64,000 nt of DNA from CAWBQO01 sp963790965 (lineage in GTDB: Bacteria; Bacteroidota; Rhodothermia; Rhodothermales; DASSAV01): the NCBI GenBank assembly GCA_963790965.1, contig CAWBQO010000002.1:434001-498000 (forward strand), read 5' to 3'. The notes below the pieces were generated by a model. The model did not search any database. It was not told the DNA's origin and worked only from the letters and a program-made list of their open reading frames with translations. Made by a program: the position numbers and the translations under genes. This document shows positions 36,001 to 44,888 of the stretch, in pieces; within the stretch, counting starts at the first letter, position 1, and the number at the start of each line of letters is the position of its first letter.

Positions 36001-36452
36001 AGCGACTGCAGCAGATGTCCGCGCAGCAGCAGGAGATCCGCCGGAGCCTCGAAGCGCTCAACCGCGACCCGAGTGCGCGCGGAAAGCTACTCGGCGACCT
36101 GAACAAGATCGCCGAGCAGATGGAAGAGAGCATCCGCGAGATGCAGCGGAGCCAGATGAGTCGCCCGCTCGTGGAAAGGCAGCAGCAGATCTTGACGCGC
36201 CTGCTCGACGCGCAAAAATCGCTGCAGGAGCGCGGGCGCGAGCGGCAGCGGGAAGCCCGCACCGGCGACGACCTCGCCCCGGCCGCGCCGCCGCCGCTGC
36301 CGACGAGCGTCGAGGCCGAAGAGAAGCTGCGCCGCGACCTCATCCGCGCGCTCGAAAGCGGCTATGCGCAGGACTACGAAGAACTCATCCGTCGCTACTT
36401 CGACCTGCTCCGCCGCCGGGGGCCCGGGGAAATGGATGCCGACGAACATTAG
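33006..36452 (+). pseudogene. DUF4175-type coiled-coil membrane protein interrupted by one in-frame TAG
   Basis: Two reading frames, 33006-33908 and 33963-36452, are in the same phase and read as one 1,149-codon gene once the TAG at 33906-33908 is ignored. The N-terminal part has two membrane segments (about residues 33-50 and 61-80) and MTQEETALLVGGRYPEVSDR, then a further segment near 160-180. Sequence flows without a gap across the stop (RRLQLAL | FPRYAALPPRTLEENVGDVR). The rest is a long Gln/Glu/Met-rich coiled coil (about residues 520-1130). The whole fits DUF4175-like proteins of unknown function. A GTG at 33963 could start a downstream product. The nonsense codon may be real, a sequencing error or, less likely, suppressed. 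Confidence 0.75.
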
Positions 36453-36663
36453 CACGCGAGACGCAGAGCATCATTGATTTGCGATCGGCGGTCCGCATCC
36501 CGGCTGGACGACGCGAAGTGCATGATCCGAAGGCTGAAAAACACTCCCGTTAGTCGCCCGCCGGGGCAGGTTGCGCCGGCACGTCGGTTCAGATCATCGG
36601 CTGAGACGCCGTTGAAGTAATCGAACGCGCTGTTTGTAGCTGCCCGCATGGACCTAAGCACCC

Positions 36664-36776
36664 ACGCAACCTCCCCCTTGATGAGGCGTCAAGGTGGTGT
36701 TAGAACTTAGTTCCCTCCCTTACATCCCCTCGGACATTTGCGAACCATCCAATCCACAGTAAATCAGCAGCCTCCC
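36664..36776 (+). repeat. Intergenic repeat, copy A
   Basis: About 113 bases matching 60166-60277. Shared blocks are ACGCAACCTCCCC, then TTGA with G-rich sequence, then GTGTTAGA, then CCCC...TGCGA..CATCC and AGTAAATCA near the end, with small gaps in the middle. Both copies are intergenic and on the plus strand. Confidence 0.6.
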
Positions 36777-36963
36777 ATGTACGGCGCTTTCTCTTATTTC
36801 AAACAATCGCGCGCAGCACGTGAGGGGCGCAAGGAATCTTCATAAATGGAGGGGCGGCAGCCGTAGCGGCGGGATTCCACGCGTGCGGGGCTGAAGCGCT
36901 TCCGGTGCGCAGCGCGGCCGCTCTCCGCGTGCGTGCCGGTAGCGCCCGCCCGCGCCGGCAGAG

Positions 36964-36994
36964 TTGAAAAAAACGGTGCAATTCCTTATATTTC
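36964..36994 (+). promoter_or_regulatory. Predicted promoter of the GT5 glycogen-synthase-like gene
   Basis: TTG (36964-36966) and TATATTTC (36987-36994) with a 20-base spacer fit the Bacteroidota -33/-7 pattern. The promoter is 235 bases before the start codon, which implies a long leader. Confidence 0.5.
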
Positions 36995-37228
36995 AGGCTA
37001 TCACATTTCGCGAAACCCTTCCGAAGCAGTGGCGAGGGGGCGTAGCGCCAGAGAGGTGGGTTCACCGTGCGCGTGAAAGTACGTTTGGCTTAACCGCTAA
37101 AGGTGCCGGAGCTGCGCCGCGGGTGCCGGGATAAGCGCACGTGTACGAGTTTCAAGGTTTTCAGGGGGCGCGGGTTCTTTTCGGAGAGGAAGGGGCACGC
37201 GCCAAATCCATATAATCGGGTCAGGAAG

Positions 37229-38005
37229 ATGGCTAATCCTACGAGAGTTTTGTTTGTCTCAGGAGAAGTGGCACCTTTTGCGCAGCACACGGAGTTGGCT
37301 GAGTTGGTGAGGCTGCTCCCGGAACGCCTGCAGGAGCACAGCAATTACGACATGCGCATCATGATGCCGCGCTACGGGAACGTGAGCGAACGGCGCAACC
37401 GGCTCCACGAAGTCATTCGCCTATCCGGCACCGAGGTGAAGATGGGCGACTCGAGCCAGACCCTGCGCGTGAAGGTCGCCTCCATCCCCGGCATCCGGCT
37501 TCAGGTTTACTTTCTCGACAATGCCCACTACTTCAAGCGTAAGGGCATTCTGGCCGACAAAGCGGGCAAGGCTTTCGACGACAACGCCGACCGCGCCCTC
37601 TTCTTCGCCCGCGCTTGCATGACGACCATCCGCAACCTTGGATGGGCACCGGACGTGATCCACTCCTTCGGCTGGATGAGCACCCTGATGCCGTATCTGG
37701 TGCGCACCGAAGGCGGCGACGATCCGCTTTACACCTCCGCCAAACTGCTCTACACGCCCAACGAGATCGACCTGGAGGACACCTTCACCGCGGCCGAGGC
37801 GCGGAAGCTGGGCCTGCCGCAGGATGACCGGCTGCTGCTTCGCAATTTCCATGACATTGCCATGGAGTTTGCGGACGAACTCGTCTGCGCCCCCGTTTCG
37901 CCCGTGACGGTCGACGGAGCGCTGCGGTTCAGCACTGATCCGGAAGAAATCACGGAGCAGGCGATGGATCTCTACCTGCCCCCGGTGAAAACGATTGCTG
38001 CCTGA
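37229..38005 (+). CDS. GT5 (starch/glycogen synthase) catalytic-domain protein, short form
   Basis: A 258-residue protein that matches only the N-terminal GT5 domain of glycogen synthase. The start KxGG-type loop is replaced by FVSGEVAPFAQHTELAELVR, then NYDMRIMMPRYGNV, YFLDNAHYFKRKG, and the ending DVIHSFGWMSTLMPYLVR. The C-terminal GT1-type domain that binds the nucleotide sugar in full-length GlgA is absent. Such short forms are common in Bacteroidota and are annotated as glycogen synthase, but activity is doubtful. Start ATG 37229 (AGGAAG just upstream). It has its own predicted promoter. Confidence 0.8.
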   Translation: MANPTRVLFVSGEVAPFAQHTELAELVRLLPERLQEHSNYDMRIMMPRYGNVSERRNRLHEVIRLSGTEVKMGDSSQTLRVKVASIPGIRLQVYFLDNAHYFKRKGILADKAGKAFDDNADRALFFARACMTTIRNLGWAPDVIHSFGWMSTLMPYLVRTEGGDDPLYTSAKLLYTPNEIDLEDTFTAAEARKLGLPQDDRLLLRNFHDIAMEFADELVCAPVSPVTVDGALRFSTDPEEITEQAMDLYLPPVKTIAA

Positions 38006-38229
38006 TCCGCGTTCGCGCGCGCCGCTCCCCCCGGAAACCTGCTACTCGCAAGCGCATTCTTAAGCGTCAGTTGGCGCGTTCTGAAACCCTGTCGGCCACG
38101 GCCGCCGGGGTTTCGCCGTGAATAGAATAGAATGGCGGACGCTCGCGGCCCGGCCGCAAGGCACCATCCGTGCGCGCTCTTTCCTGCGTGGCTGCATCCT
38201 GCCTGGCCGCCTCCGATCAGTTGCTTTAT

Positions 38230-39423
38230 ATGGTACGTCTTCGTCTTTCCCTCGGCTTCGCCGCTGCCCTTCTCGTGCTCTCCGTCGGCGCCTGCCAGAA
38301 ACCGACCAGCGTAGGCGAAGACCTCGTTGGCGGCCTTACCGGCACTCCTCGCGACACGGTTTTCTACGCAACCTCCTTCAGCGTCAAGGACGAAGACGAT
38401 CTCACGAGCACGCCCGCGCGCGTCCTGGCAGGGCGCGTGAACGATCCGCTGCTCGGCACCGTTTCCGCCACAGCGTACCTGGACTTCAGCCCGTCCTCGG
38501 AGCCGGGGAAGGGCTTCAGCGACGGCCCCGTGCAGAGCGTCCAGCTTCGACTCGTGCCGGATTATGTCTACGGCGACACGACAGCCCACATCACCTTCCA
38601 GTTGTGGGATCTGGCCGACCAGATCGCTGATTCCGTCCGCACGGACGAGATGCCGGCGGCTTCCGATCTCATCGGGCAGTTCGACGTCTCTGCCGCCGAC
38701 TCGATGATCCTCATCGATCTGCCCGCGCAGTGGGTCGCGAAGCAGGACACGGCGCTGCGCAGCCAGTATGTCGCCACCTCCTTCGACGGCATCAAAGTAG
38801 CGCCGCTCTATCCCGACGCGAATGTCGTTCTTGGATTCAGGGTCGCGAGCAGCGCGATGCGCGTCGTCTCCGGAGGTGACACGCTGAATTTCCCCCTGAC
38901 GCGACGCGCCTACACGACAAAGCGCGAGACGCCGCCCTCGGTCGGATCGGACCGGTTGCTCCTGCAGGACGGTTTGCGCCCGGCCGCCTCCTTCTCGTTT
39001 GCCTTCGATCCATCGGCCGCGTTGCTGCCGCAGGCGCTTAACCGCGTTGTGATGATCGCGCAGGTGGACACAGTCGCGCTACGCGATACACCGCCGAACT
39101 TCGTGCGTCCGATCCTCACTTCGGTTTCGCTTTATGCCGTTACGGAAGCTGGGGACGAAATTTACATAGCAGACTACAATCTTGACAGCAAAGGCCGCGT
39201 CATCTTCTTTACGGCACCGCCCTCGGCGGGATCACTCTCGCTCCTCACGACGGTCGTTCAGCAGATGCTGCTCGGCCTCTCGCCGGTAGATCATTTCTTG
39301 ATGCGCGCGCCGGTTGGTGCCAACACCATAACGGAGACCATCAGCCCGCTGCTATTCTACGGCGCAGACACGCCTGAAGCACAGCGCCCGCGCGCCGTCG
39401 TTACCCTGACGCCCATCGAGTAG
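38230..39423 (+). CDS. DUF4270-like lipoprotein
   Basis: A 397-residue lipoprotein (lipobox SVGACQ near residue 22). The mature protein begins GEDLVGGLTGTPRDTVFYAT, consistent with DUF4270-type proteins seen beside outer-membrane genes in Bacteroidota. No enzymatic motif is visible. Start ATG 38230 is chosen because it opens the lipoprotein signal; an in-frame ATG at 38170 is less likely. It is followed after 45 bases by an outer-membrane protein and then a TPR protein, all on the plus strand, suggesting a cell-envelope unit. Confidence 0.7.
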   Translation: MVRLRLSLGFAAALLVLSVGACQKPTSVGEDLVGGLTGTPRDTVFYATSFSVKDEDDLTSTPARVLAGRVNDPLLGTVSATAYLDFSPSSEPGKGFSDGPVQSVQLRLVPDYVYGDTTAHITFQLWDLADQIADSVRTDEMPAASDLIGQFDVSAADSMILIDLPAQWVAKQDTALRSQYVATSFDGIKVAPLYPDANVVLGFRVASSAMRVVSGGDTLNFPLTRRAYTTKRETPPSVGSDRLLLQDGLRPAASFSFAFDPSAALLPQALNRVVMIAQVDTVALRDTPPNFVRPILTSVSLYAVTEAGDEIYIADYNLDSKGRVIFFTAPPSAGSLSLLTTVVQQMLLGLSPVDHFLMRAPVGANTITETISPLLFYGADTPEAQRPRAVVTLTPIE

Positions 39424-39468
39424 CCGCGTCCGGCACCGCTCCTTCGACTCTTCTTCTTCGCAATAGAC

Positions 39469-40821
39469 ATGACCAGCAGAACGCACCTCCGCGTCCTCTT
39501 CCAGCGGGCGATGCTGCTCGGGATACTTCTTACTTCCTGCGCACTGCCCGTTCTGGCGCAAAACAACACCGAAGGCTCCATTTACTCCCGATACGGTATC
39601 GGCGAGCTGCGGGCTTTTCCATCGGCGCAGATCCAGGCGATGGGCGGCGGCGCGACCGCGCTTCCTTCGCTTTATTACCTCAACACCAGCAATCCGGCGT
39701 CGTGGTCCGACCAGGTATTGACCCGTGCCTCTGCCGGCGTCTTCTACCAGGGTCTCCAGGCGACGGATGCTTCCGATGATGTGAGCGAACTGGCCGAGGG
39801 CGGGCTAAGCGCGATCAAGTTCAGCTTCCCCATCATCACGCGCAAGCTCGGAGCGGCCGTCGCCTACGAGCCCTTCTCTCGCGTCTCGTACGCCGTGCAA
39901 CGCCAGGGAGCTATCGAAGCGGATCCGGTGCTCGGAGACACGAACGTCTACAACATTCGCTATGAAGGAGGCGGCGGCTTGCAGCAGGTGACGGCCGGTG
40001 CCGGCTACCGGATCAACGAGCAGTTCAGCGTCGGAGTGAGCGGCCAGTTCATCTTTGGCGTCCTCGAAGATATACGGCGCACGTCCTTTGAAGGACGCAC
40101 TTTCAGCGAAGCGTACCTCATCAACTCGACCCGGCTGAACGGCTTTTCCGGTACCCTCGGCGCGAATCTGTCACTGCCGAACCTTGCCCGCGACGGGGAT
40201 TACCTGCACGTGGGCGCTTCTTTCACGCTCCCGACGACGCTCAACGGATCGCGCACCCGAATGCTCGGGCCGACCGAGGGTTTGCGCGACACGTTGCGAT
40301 CTGAACCCGACGGTTCCGTCTCGCTGCCGCTCATGGCCCGTCTCGGCGCGGCCTATATGCCGGATGCGCGCTGGACGCTCGTAGCAGACGCCGAATACGC
40401 CCCGTGGTCCGCTATGGACAAGGACGCCTTCGTGCTTGCACGGGATCAATTCGACTACAACGACCGGATTCGCGCCTCAGCAGGGTTCGAGTTTCTCCCG
40501 GCGGGGACGGACTTGCAGGATCCGTTTTTGAAGCGCGTTGCCTACCGGCTCGGTGCTTATTTTGAACAGTCCTATGTTAGTCCGTACACCGTACCGGTAG
40601 CCGGAGGCGCGATGGTGCCGAGCAGCAAGTCGCCGAACACGTTTGCGCTGACGACTGGGCTTGGCCTGCCCGCGCTATTTCCTGGCACGCGCATTGATAT
40701 AGGATTTGAGGTAGGAAGGCGCGGCACGACCGATGCGCAGCTTGTTCGTGACACGTTTTACCGCTTTTCAGCAACCGTCAACTTTGGCGAACGCTGGTTT
40801 GAAAAACGGAAACTACGCTGA
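39469..40821 (+). CDS. Outer-membrane beta-barrel protein
   Basis: A 450-residue protein with a signal peptide (ending near VLAQNNTE) and the block SIYSRYGIGELRAFPSAQIQ followed by AMGGGATAL and NTSNPASW. This pattern marks a Bacteroidota outer-membrane protein family of FadL/PorV type with no known substrate. The C-terminus (NFGERWFEKRKLR) ends in basic rather than aromatic residues. It lies between the DUF4270-like lipoprotein and the TPR gene and is probably co-transcribed with them. Confidence 0.72.
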   Translation: MTSRTHLRVLFQRAMLLGILLTSCALPVLAQNNTEGSIYSRYGIGELRAFPSAQIQAMGGGATALPSLYYLNTSNPASWSDQVLTRASAGVFYQGLQATDASDDVSELAEGGLSAIKFSFPIITRKLGAAVAYEPFSRVSYAVQRQGAIEADPVLGDTNVYNIRYEGGGGLQQVTAGAGYRINEQFSVGVSGQFIFGVLEDIRRTSFEGRTFSEAYLINSTRLNGFSGTLGANLSLPNLARDGDYLHVGASFTLPTTLNGSRTRMLGPTEGLRDTLRSEPDGSVSLPLMARLGAAYMPDARWTLVADAEYAPWSAMDKDAFVLARDQFDYNDRIRASAGFEFLPAGTDLQDPFLKRVAYRLGAYFEQSYVSPYTVPVAGGAMVPSSKSPNTFALTTGLGLPALFPGTRIDIGFEVGRRGTTDAQLVRDTFYRFSATVNFGERWFEKRKLR

Positions 40822-40877
40822 GGAAACAGGGTCTTACCTGCGATAACCTGCCTCCCCGGCTACCAAGATTTAAAGGA

Positions 40878-42215
40878 ATGATGCGTACTTTCAACCTTCG
40901 AGGTTCTACCTTCAGCATGGCGCTGGCAGCGCTGGCCTTCGTTTCGGCATTCGCCGGCCGGCCGGCACTGGCGCAGTCTGAGCCTTCGGCTGCCGTTTGC
41001 GAAGCGGACGACAACGAGAAGGCCATGCATTACAGCCTCTACTATGAGGACTTCAAGAACGAAAACTACACGAGCGCGCTGCCGAACCTGCGCTGGATTC
41101 TTAAGTGCGCTCCCGCCTACGCCGGTCCCGGCCGCATCGGCGACCGCAACTTCGAGCGCGCCGTGACGGCCTACACGGCCCTCGCCACGAAGGCGGAAGA
41201 TCCGGCCGTCAAGCACGCCTATCTGGACACCGTGCTCGTCTACTTTGACACCGCAGTGCCGGTCGTGAAGGAGGCAGGGGGCGAGGTCGACGAGTTCTCG
41301 TGGACGATCGACAAAGGTCGTTTCATCCAGAGCAACGCGGACGTGCTGCCGGAACTGCAGGATCAGGTAATCCCCATTTACCGCCAGGCGTACACGCTGG
41401 ACTACAGCCGGATGCAGCCTTATTACCTGCAGATCCTCCTCGGCGATGCCGGGCAGACGGGGCAGAGCGAAGGACTGGCCTTCGCCGACGAACTGGAGAA
41501 GAACTATCCGGACAACGCCGAGGTGATCTCGCTCGTCACGCAGGCCCGCGATCAGTGGCTCAAGGACCCCTCCGACCGCATCGCTTTCCTCGAGACGCGC
41601 CTTGAAGCCGACCCGACGAACGCGGAACTCATCGACGAACTGCTCGGGCTTTACATCAAGGAAGACAGGCGCGAGGAAGTTTATGACTTTGGCCAGCGGG
41701 TGCTCGCCACCAATCCGACGCCGATGCTCCATCGCCGCCTCGGCCAGATGTACCTCGCCGACGGCAACACGAGCAAGGCGCTCGAGCATTACCAGGCGGC
41801 CATCGACATGTCGGACGGCCCGGCGAACCCGGACGATTACTACAACATGGGCATTGCCGTTCGGGAGGGCAATCTGCAGCGGGCACGTTCGCTCTTCCGC
41901 AAGGCGCTAGACATCGACCCGAAGTATGGGCGCGCGTATCTTGGCATAGGCGATCTCTACGTGCAGCAGATCAGCAACTGCGGATCGTTCGAGCGCGAAG
42001 ACCGAGCCGTCTACTGGCTCGCAGTCGATATGTACAATCGCGCCAAGAGCCTTGACCCGTCGGTCGAGAGCGCGGCGAACCAGAAGATCAACACGTACCG
42101 GAAGTACTTCCCGACTGAGGAGGACAAGTTCTTCAAGGGCTGGAAGAACGGCCAGAGCTACTCGGTCAACTACGGCTGCTATGGCTGGATCGGCGAAACG
42201 ACGACGATCAAGTAG
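40878..42215 (+). CDS. Secreted tetratricopeptide-repeat protein
   Basis: A 445-residue exported protein (signal peptide ending near ALAQSEPS). TPR-like helices run through the mature part, the clearest being LHRRLGQMYLADGNTSKALEHYQ-type residues at about 275-300, and RARSLFRKALDIDPKYGRAYLGIGDLY near 325-350. It closes with YGCYGWIGETTTIK. Protein-protein interaction in the periplasm is likely. It ends the plus-strand envelope unit and is followed by a strong terminator. Either of two adjacent ATG codons (40878, 40881) may be used. Confidence 0.78.
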   Translation: MMRTFNLRGSTFSMALAALAFVSAFAGRPALAQSEPSAAVCEADDNEKAMHYSLYYEDFKNENYTSALPNLRWILKCAPAYAGPGRIGDRNFERAVTAYTALATKAEDPAVKHAYLDTVLVYFDTAVPVVKEAGGEVDEFSWTIDKGRFIQSNADVLPELQDQVIPIYRQAYTLDYSRMQPYYLQILLGDAGQTGQSEGLAFADELEKNYPDNAEVISLVTQARDQWLKDPSDRIAFLETRLEADPTNAELIDELLGLYIKEDRREEVYDFGQRVLATNPTPMLHRRLGQMYLADGNTSKALEHYQAAIDMSDGPANPDDYYNMGIAVREGNLQRARSLFRKALDIDPKYGRAYLGIGDLYVQQISNCGSFEREDRAVYWLAVDMYNRAKSLDPSVESAANQKINTYRKYFPTEEDKFFKGWKNGQSYSVNYGCYGWIGETTTIK

Positions 42216-42240
42216 AGCCGCGTAGCGGTACCTTGTGTTA

Positions 42241-42281
42241 AAGGGGCGGCGGATCGCATCAGATCCGCCGCCCCTTTTCTG
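42241..42281 (+). terminator. Rho-independent terminator after the TPR gene
   Basis: A perfect 15-bp stem (42241-42255 with 42262-42276; AAGGGGCGGCGGATC arm) and 6-nt loop run into a T tract. It is the strongest terminator in the window. Confidence 0.9.
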
Positions 42282-42326
42282 TTAAACGGTTTCCTGTTAA
42301 GCATTCATGTTAAACAGACGCCGCGT

Positions 42327-43031
42327 TCAGCCGATGAACTTGTAGCCGATGCCGTACACCGTCTCGATGTACAGCGGCTGCGTCGCGTCCGGCTCGATCT
42401 TCTTGCGCAGAGATGCCACGTGCCGGTCGATCGTGCGCGTCGTGATGTCGCCGCTGATGCCCCATACGTCGCGAAGGAGCTGTTTGCGGCTAACGGTGCG
42501 CCCGCGGTGCTCGATGAAGTACTTCAGAATGTCGAATTCGAGTCCGGTGAACTGGATTTCCTCACCATTCTCGATGGCCGTATGGGAGCTGAAGTTGACT
42601 TCCACATCGCCGAACCGGTAGACCTCCATCGGTGCCTCGGGCGCGGGGCGGCTGCGGCGGAGGACGGCACCCACCCGGGCAGCCAGCTCATCGGCATTGA
42701 ACGGTTTGGTCACGTAATCATCGGCACCGAGGCCAAAGCCCTGGATCTTGTCTTCCTCCTGCCCCTTCACGGTCAGCATGAGCACGGGCGAGGAGACGCC
42801 TGCCTTCCGCGCCTCCCGGAGCACATCAAAGCCGTTCTTCTTGGGGAGCATGACGTCGAGGAGCACGACGTCGTAGGGCGGCAGGAGCGTCATGAGCTGC
42901 AGGGCCTGATCGCCCTCCAGTGCCCGCTTGACATGGTAGCCTTTGAAAGAAAAAAACTCTTCGAGGCCCATACCAACCTCCGGGTCGTCCTCAACAATGA
43001 GCATTCGCGATTCAGCGCCATTCGTATTCAT
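42327..43031 (-). CDS. OmpR-family response regulator
   Basis: A 234-residue two-component regulator. The receiver domain shows the acidic pocket MLIVEDDPEVG, the phospho-acceptor Asp in VVLLDVMLPKKNG, and the switch Lys in GADDYVTKPFN. The C-terminal winged-helix DNA-binding domain follows, with FTGLEFDILKYFIEHRGRTV and RTIDRHVASLRKKIE. Start ATG 43031 is used; the frame extends to 43157 through non-conserved residues. No histidine kinase is adjacent, so it is an orphan in position. It could be the partner of one of the kinases in the window, but nothing shows that. Confidence 0.92.
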   Translation of the reverse strand: MNTNGAESRMLIVEDDPEVGMGLEEFFSFKGYHVKRALEGDQALQLMTLLPPYDVVLLDVMLPKKNGFDVLREARKAGVSSPVLMLTVKGQEEDKIQGFGLGADDYVTKPFNADELAARVGAVLRRSRPAPEAPMEVYRFGDVEVNFSSHTAIENGEEIQFTGLEFDILKYFIEHRGRTVSRKQLLRDVWGISGDITTRTIDRHVASLRKKIEPDATQPLYIETVYGIGYKFIG

Positions 43032-43266
43032 GTGCAGCAACCTTGCAGTGACTATAGGGAGCCGTACCCGCGGGCGCGGCGGTGTATTTGCAACGGAAGA
43101 TCCGGCGCAGCCCTTCAAGATAGAAGCGCCGTCGCAGACGTAACAGAATTGTGCCACCGCGCCTGAGCATGGCGGGCGGTAGCACGGCTACGGCCTCCTT
43201 CCACCGGCCACCGCGCGGACGGGCCGTACAACCTTCTTGCGCCTCAGTGGTAACACCCGAAGAGAC

Positions 43267-43491
43267 GTGTTCAAAGATTCAGGCCTCACGATCATGCTCA
43301 CCTACGGCGTCGTCATTCTCGTTACCTTGTTCGGCTTTGCAGCCATCGCGTTCGCGCTGCTTGCGCCCGTCTACTTCTTTCTCGACCGCGAGGAGGAGGC
43401 AAGCAAGCGGTGGACGGAAGAGGCCCTTGCCGAACGCATGGCCGGCAGAACGCCCGAAGAAGGGCCTGATGTCAGCAACTGGCGCTATTGA
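43267..43491 (+). CDS. Small single-pass membrane protein
   Basis: About 75 residues with one long hydrophobic helix (LTYGVVILVTLFGFAAIAFA) followed by a charged tail (DREEEASKRWTEEALAERM). Start GTG 43267 is my choice; TTG 43237 or ATG 43294 are alternatives. Divergent from the response regulator. The coding evidence is the helix design and third-position GC; no family is recognised. Confidence 0.5.
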   Translation: MFKDSGLTIMLTYGVVILVTLFGFAAIAFALLAPVYFFLDREEEASKRWTEEALAERMAGRTPEEGPDVSNWRY

Positions 43492-43560
43492 GTCCCGGCC
43501 GCCGCTGCGGTCCGGCAGTCTGATGCCGCGTTCACACTCCGCCTCAGATCGGCCCCACGC

Positions 43561-43824
43561 CTACAGACCGGTTATCGTAGGTCTCTGCAGGAGGCGTGTA
43601 TACTCGGCGTAGGCCGCTATATGCCTCCCGGTTCGTGTATTCGTCTTGTCCCGGAATAACATCAGCGTCCGGACGCCGAGCGAATCCAAGCCGTTCATGC
43701 TGAACCGCGGCGTGATGTCCTCGTTCGGAAGGCTGAACCTGTACGTGCTCAGTCTGTAGCCTGCATCCACAATCGCATGCGCGCGCCTACCGGGCGCGAG
43801 GACTGCGATCACGCAAGAGGCCAT
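43561..43824 (-). CDS. Possible small hypothetical protein downstream of the nitroreductase
   Basis: An 87-codon frame that overlaps the end of the nitroreductase fragment by 16 bases on the same strand. Third-position GC is high, as in neighbouring genes, which supports coding, but no domain is recognised (e.g. MASCVIAVLAPGRRAHAIVD, SLGVRTLMLFRDKTN). It may instead be a relic or chance frame. Confidence 0.3.
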   Translation of the reverse strand: MASCVIAVLAPGRRAHAIVDAGYRLSTYRFSLPNEDITPRFSMNGLDSLGVRTLMLFRDKTNTRTGRHIAAYAEYTRLLQRPTITGL

Positions 43825-44336
43825 GCGTTGGACGTGACGGCTTGCACCGGGCGGCGGGGCGTCGGCTCGGCCGCCGTGCCGCGACCGAGGCGAAGTACGA
43901 CCTGTGGGTGCTGCGAGTCGGCGGCCCAGCGGGAGGCGCGAGCGCGGAGATCCTTGTGCATGATCAACTCGTTGGCGAACGAAGCCGAAACGCCCTCGTC
44001 GGCGGCTGTCAGCAGGACGCGCATCATGGCCTGACCGGCCGAGAGCCAGGAAAACGGGTTGTCTCCTCTGGTCGAGAGGATGGCGTAAGCAGGCGCGGGG
44101 TCCTGCCGCGCCCGGTTGCCGTCAAACCCGTCCATTGGGTCCACTTCGTGCCCCGGCATCCCGTCGTAGAGGGCGCGTCCATTTTGGTGAATCCACCCGG
44201 AGCGTTCGGCGCGGACGCGCACGTCGGCGCGGGCGCGCTGCCTGCCTTCCCCGATGAGCGCTGCCAACTCTTCGCGTTCACCCTCCTCCTCGATCACGCG
44301 AATCGTAGCGCCCTCGCTCTGAGCAGCGGCGATCAT
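43809..44336 (-). pseudogene. Acg-type nitroreductase, C-terminal fragment
   Basis: A 175-codon frame starting at ATG 44336, read in a different phase from the upstream fragment. It contains the FMN-binding C-terminal part of the Acg family (FSWLSAGQAMMRVLLTAADE and SQHPQVVLRLGRG). Together with 44333-44887 it makes one ~365-residue protein of normal Acg-family length. The frames meet at CCATGATC, where the upstream stop and this ATG overlap as ATGA. A one-base frameshift mutation or error is the simplest reading; two separately translated, coupled halves are possible but would split a single domain. Confidence 0.65.
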
Positions 44337-44887
44337 GGATTGGCGACAGCCGCCACTAAGGGTTCACCGGCGAAACGTCCCCGATTGGTGAAGCGTTTCT
44401 TTATGGCCATGAAAAGCCGGTGCTCCTCGAGCGTGGTCTCCTTCGGACGCCCGAGGCGCACGTAAGCGAGTAAGTCCGGCACGTCGAGGTCGGGAAACGT
44501 GCGCACGACGGGATCATACCCGAACTGCCGGATACCCATGCGCAGGTTGAATAGCGCCGCACCGCAAGAGAGTGTCAGGTGCCGCCCCTGGGTGTCGGCG
44601 GCGATGAGCATCCGGCTGCGGTCGGCGTATAACTCCGCTTCCGGCCCGGCCACGCGAAAAAGCCAGGGCTGCGTGTTGTACACCGACGGGGCCAGCACGG
44701 CGTAGCTGAGAAGAAACTTCAGCTTGTCCGCGGGCGCATCGTACCAGGGAAAGTCATCCTCGCGGATCTCCCGTGGGTTTTCAGACGACGGCTTTCCCGC
44801 AGGCGGGAAGCCGTCCTGATCGCCCTTGGGGATCGACGCGCCTCTGAAGTCCATCGGCTTGAAATCGTCTTGCAGCGCGCTTTGCAT
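44333..44887 (-). pseudogene. Acg-type nitroreductase, N-terminal fragment
   Basis: A 184-codon frame from ATG 44887. It carries the N-terminal part of an Acg-like flavin nitroreductase: LKFLLSYAVLAPSVYNTQPW, then ADRSRMLIAADTQGRHLTLS and CGAALFNLRMGIRQFGYDP. It ends prematurely at 44333-44335. In mycobacteria the related Acg gene belongs to the hypoxia/dormancy response, and here too it directly follows a universal stress gene (1 base between stop and start), implying one transcript. Confidence 0.7.
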
Positions 44888-44888
44888 C

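Larger units (their letters stand above)
36453..37228. other. Long intergenic region before the GT5 gene
   Basis: About 776 bases without a supportable gene. It holds intergenic repeat copy A (36664-36776), the predicted promoter of the GT5 gene (36964-36994) and a GC-rich leader of about 230 bases between that promoter and the start. The remainder shows no protein similarity that I can see. Confidence 0.5.
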
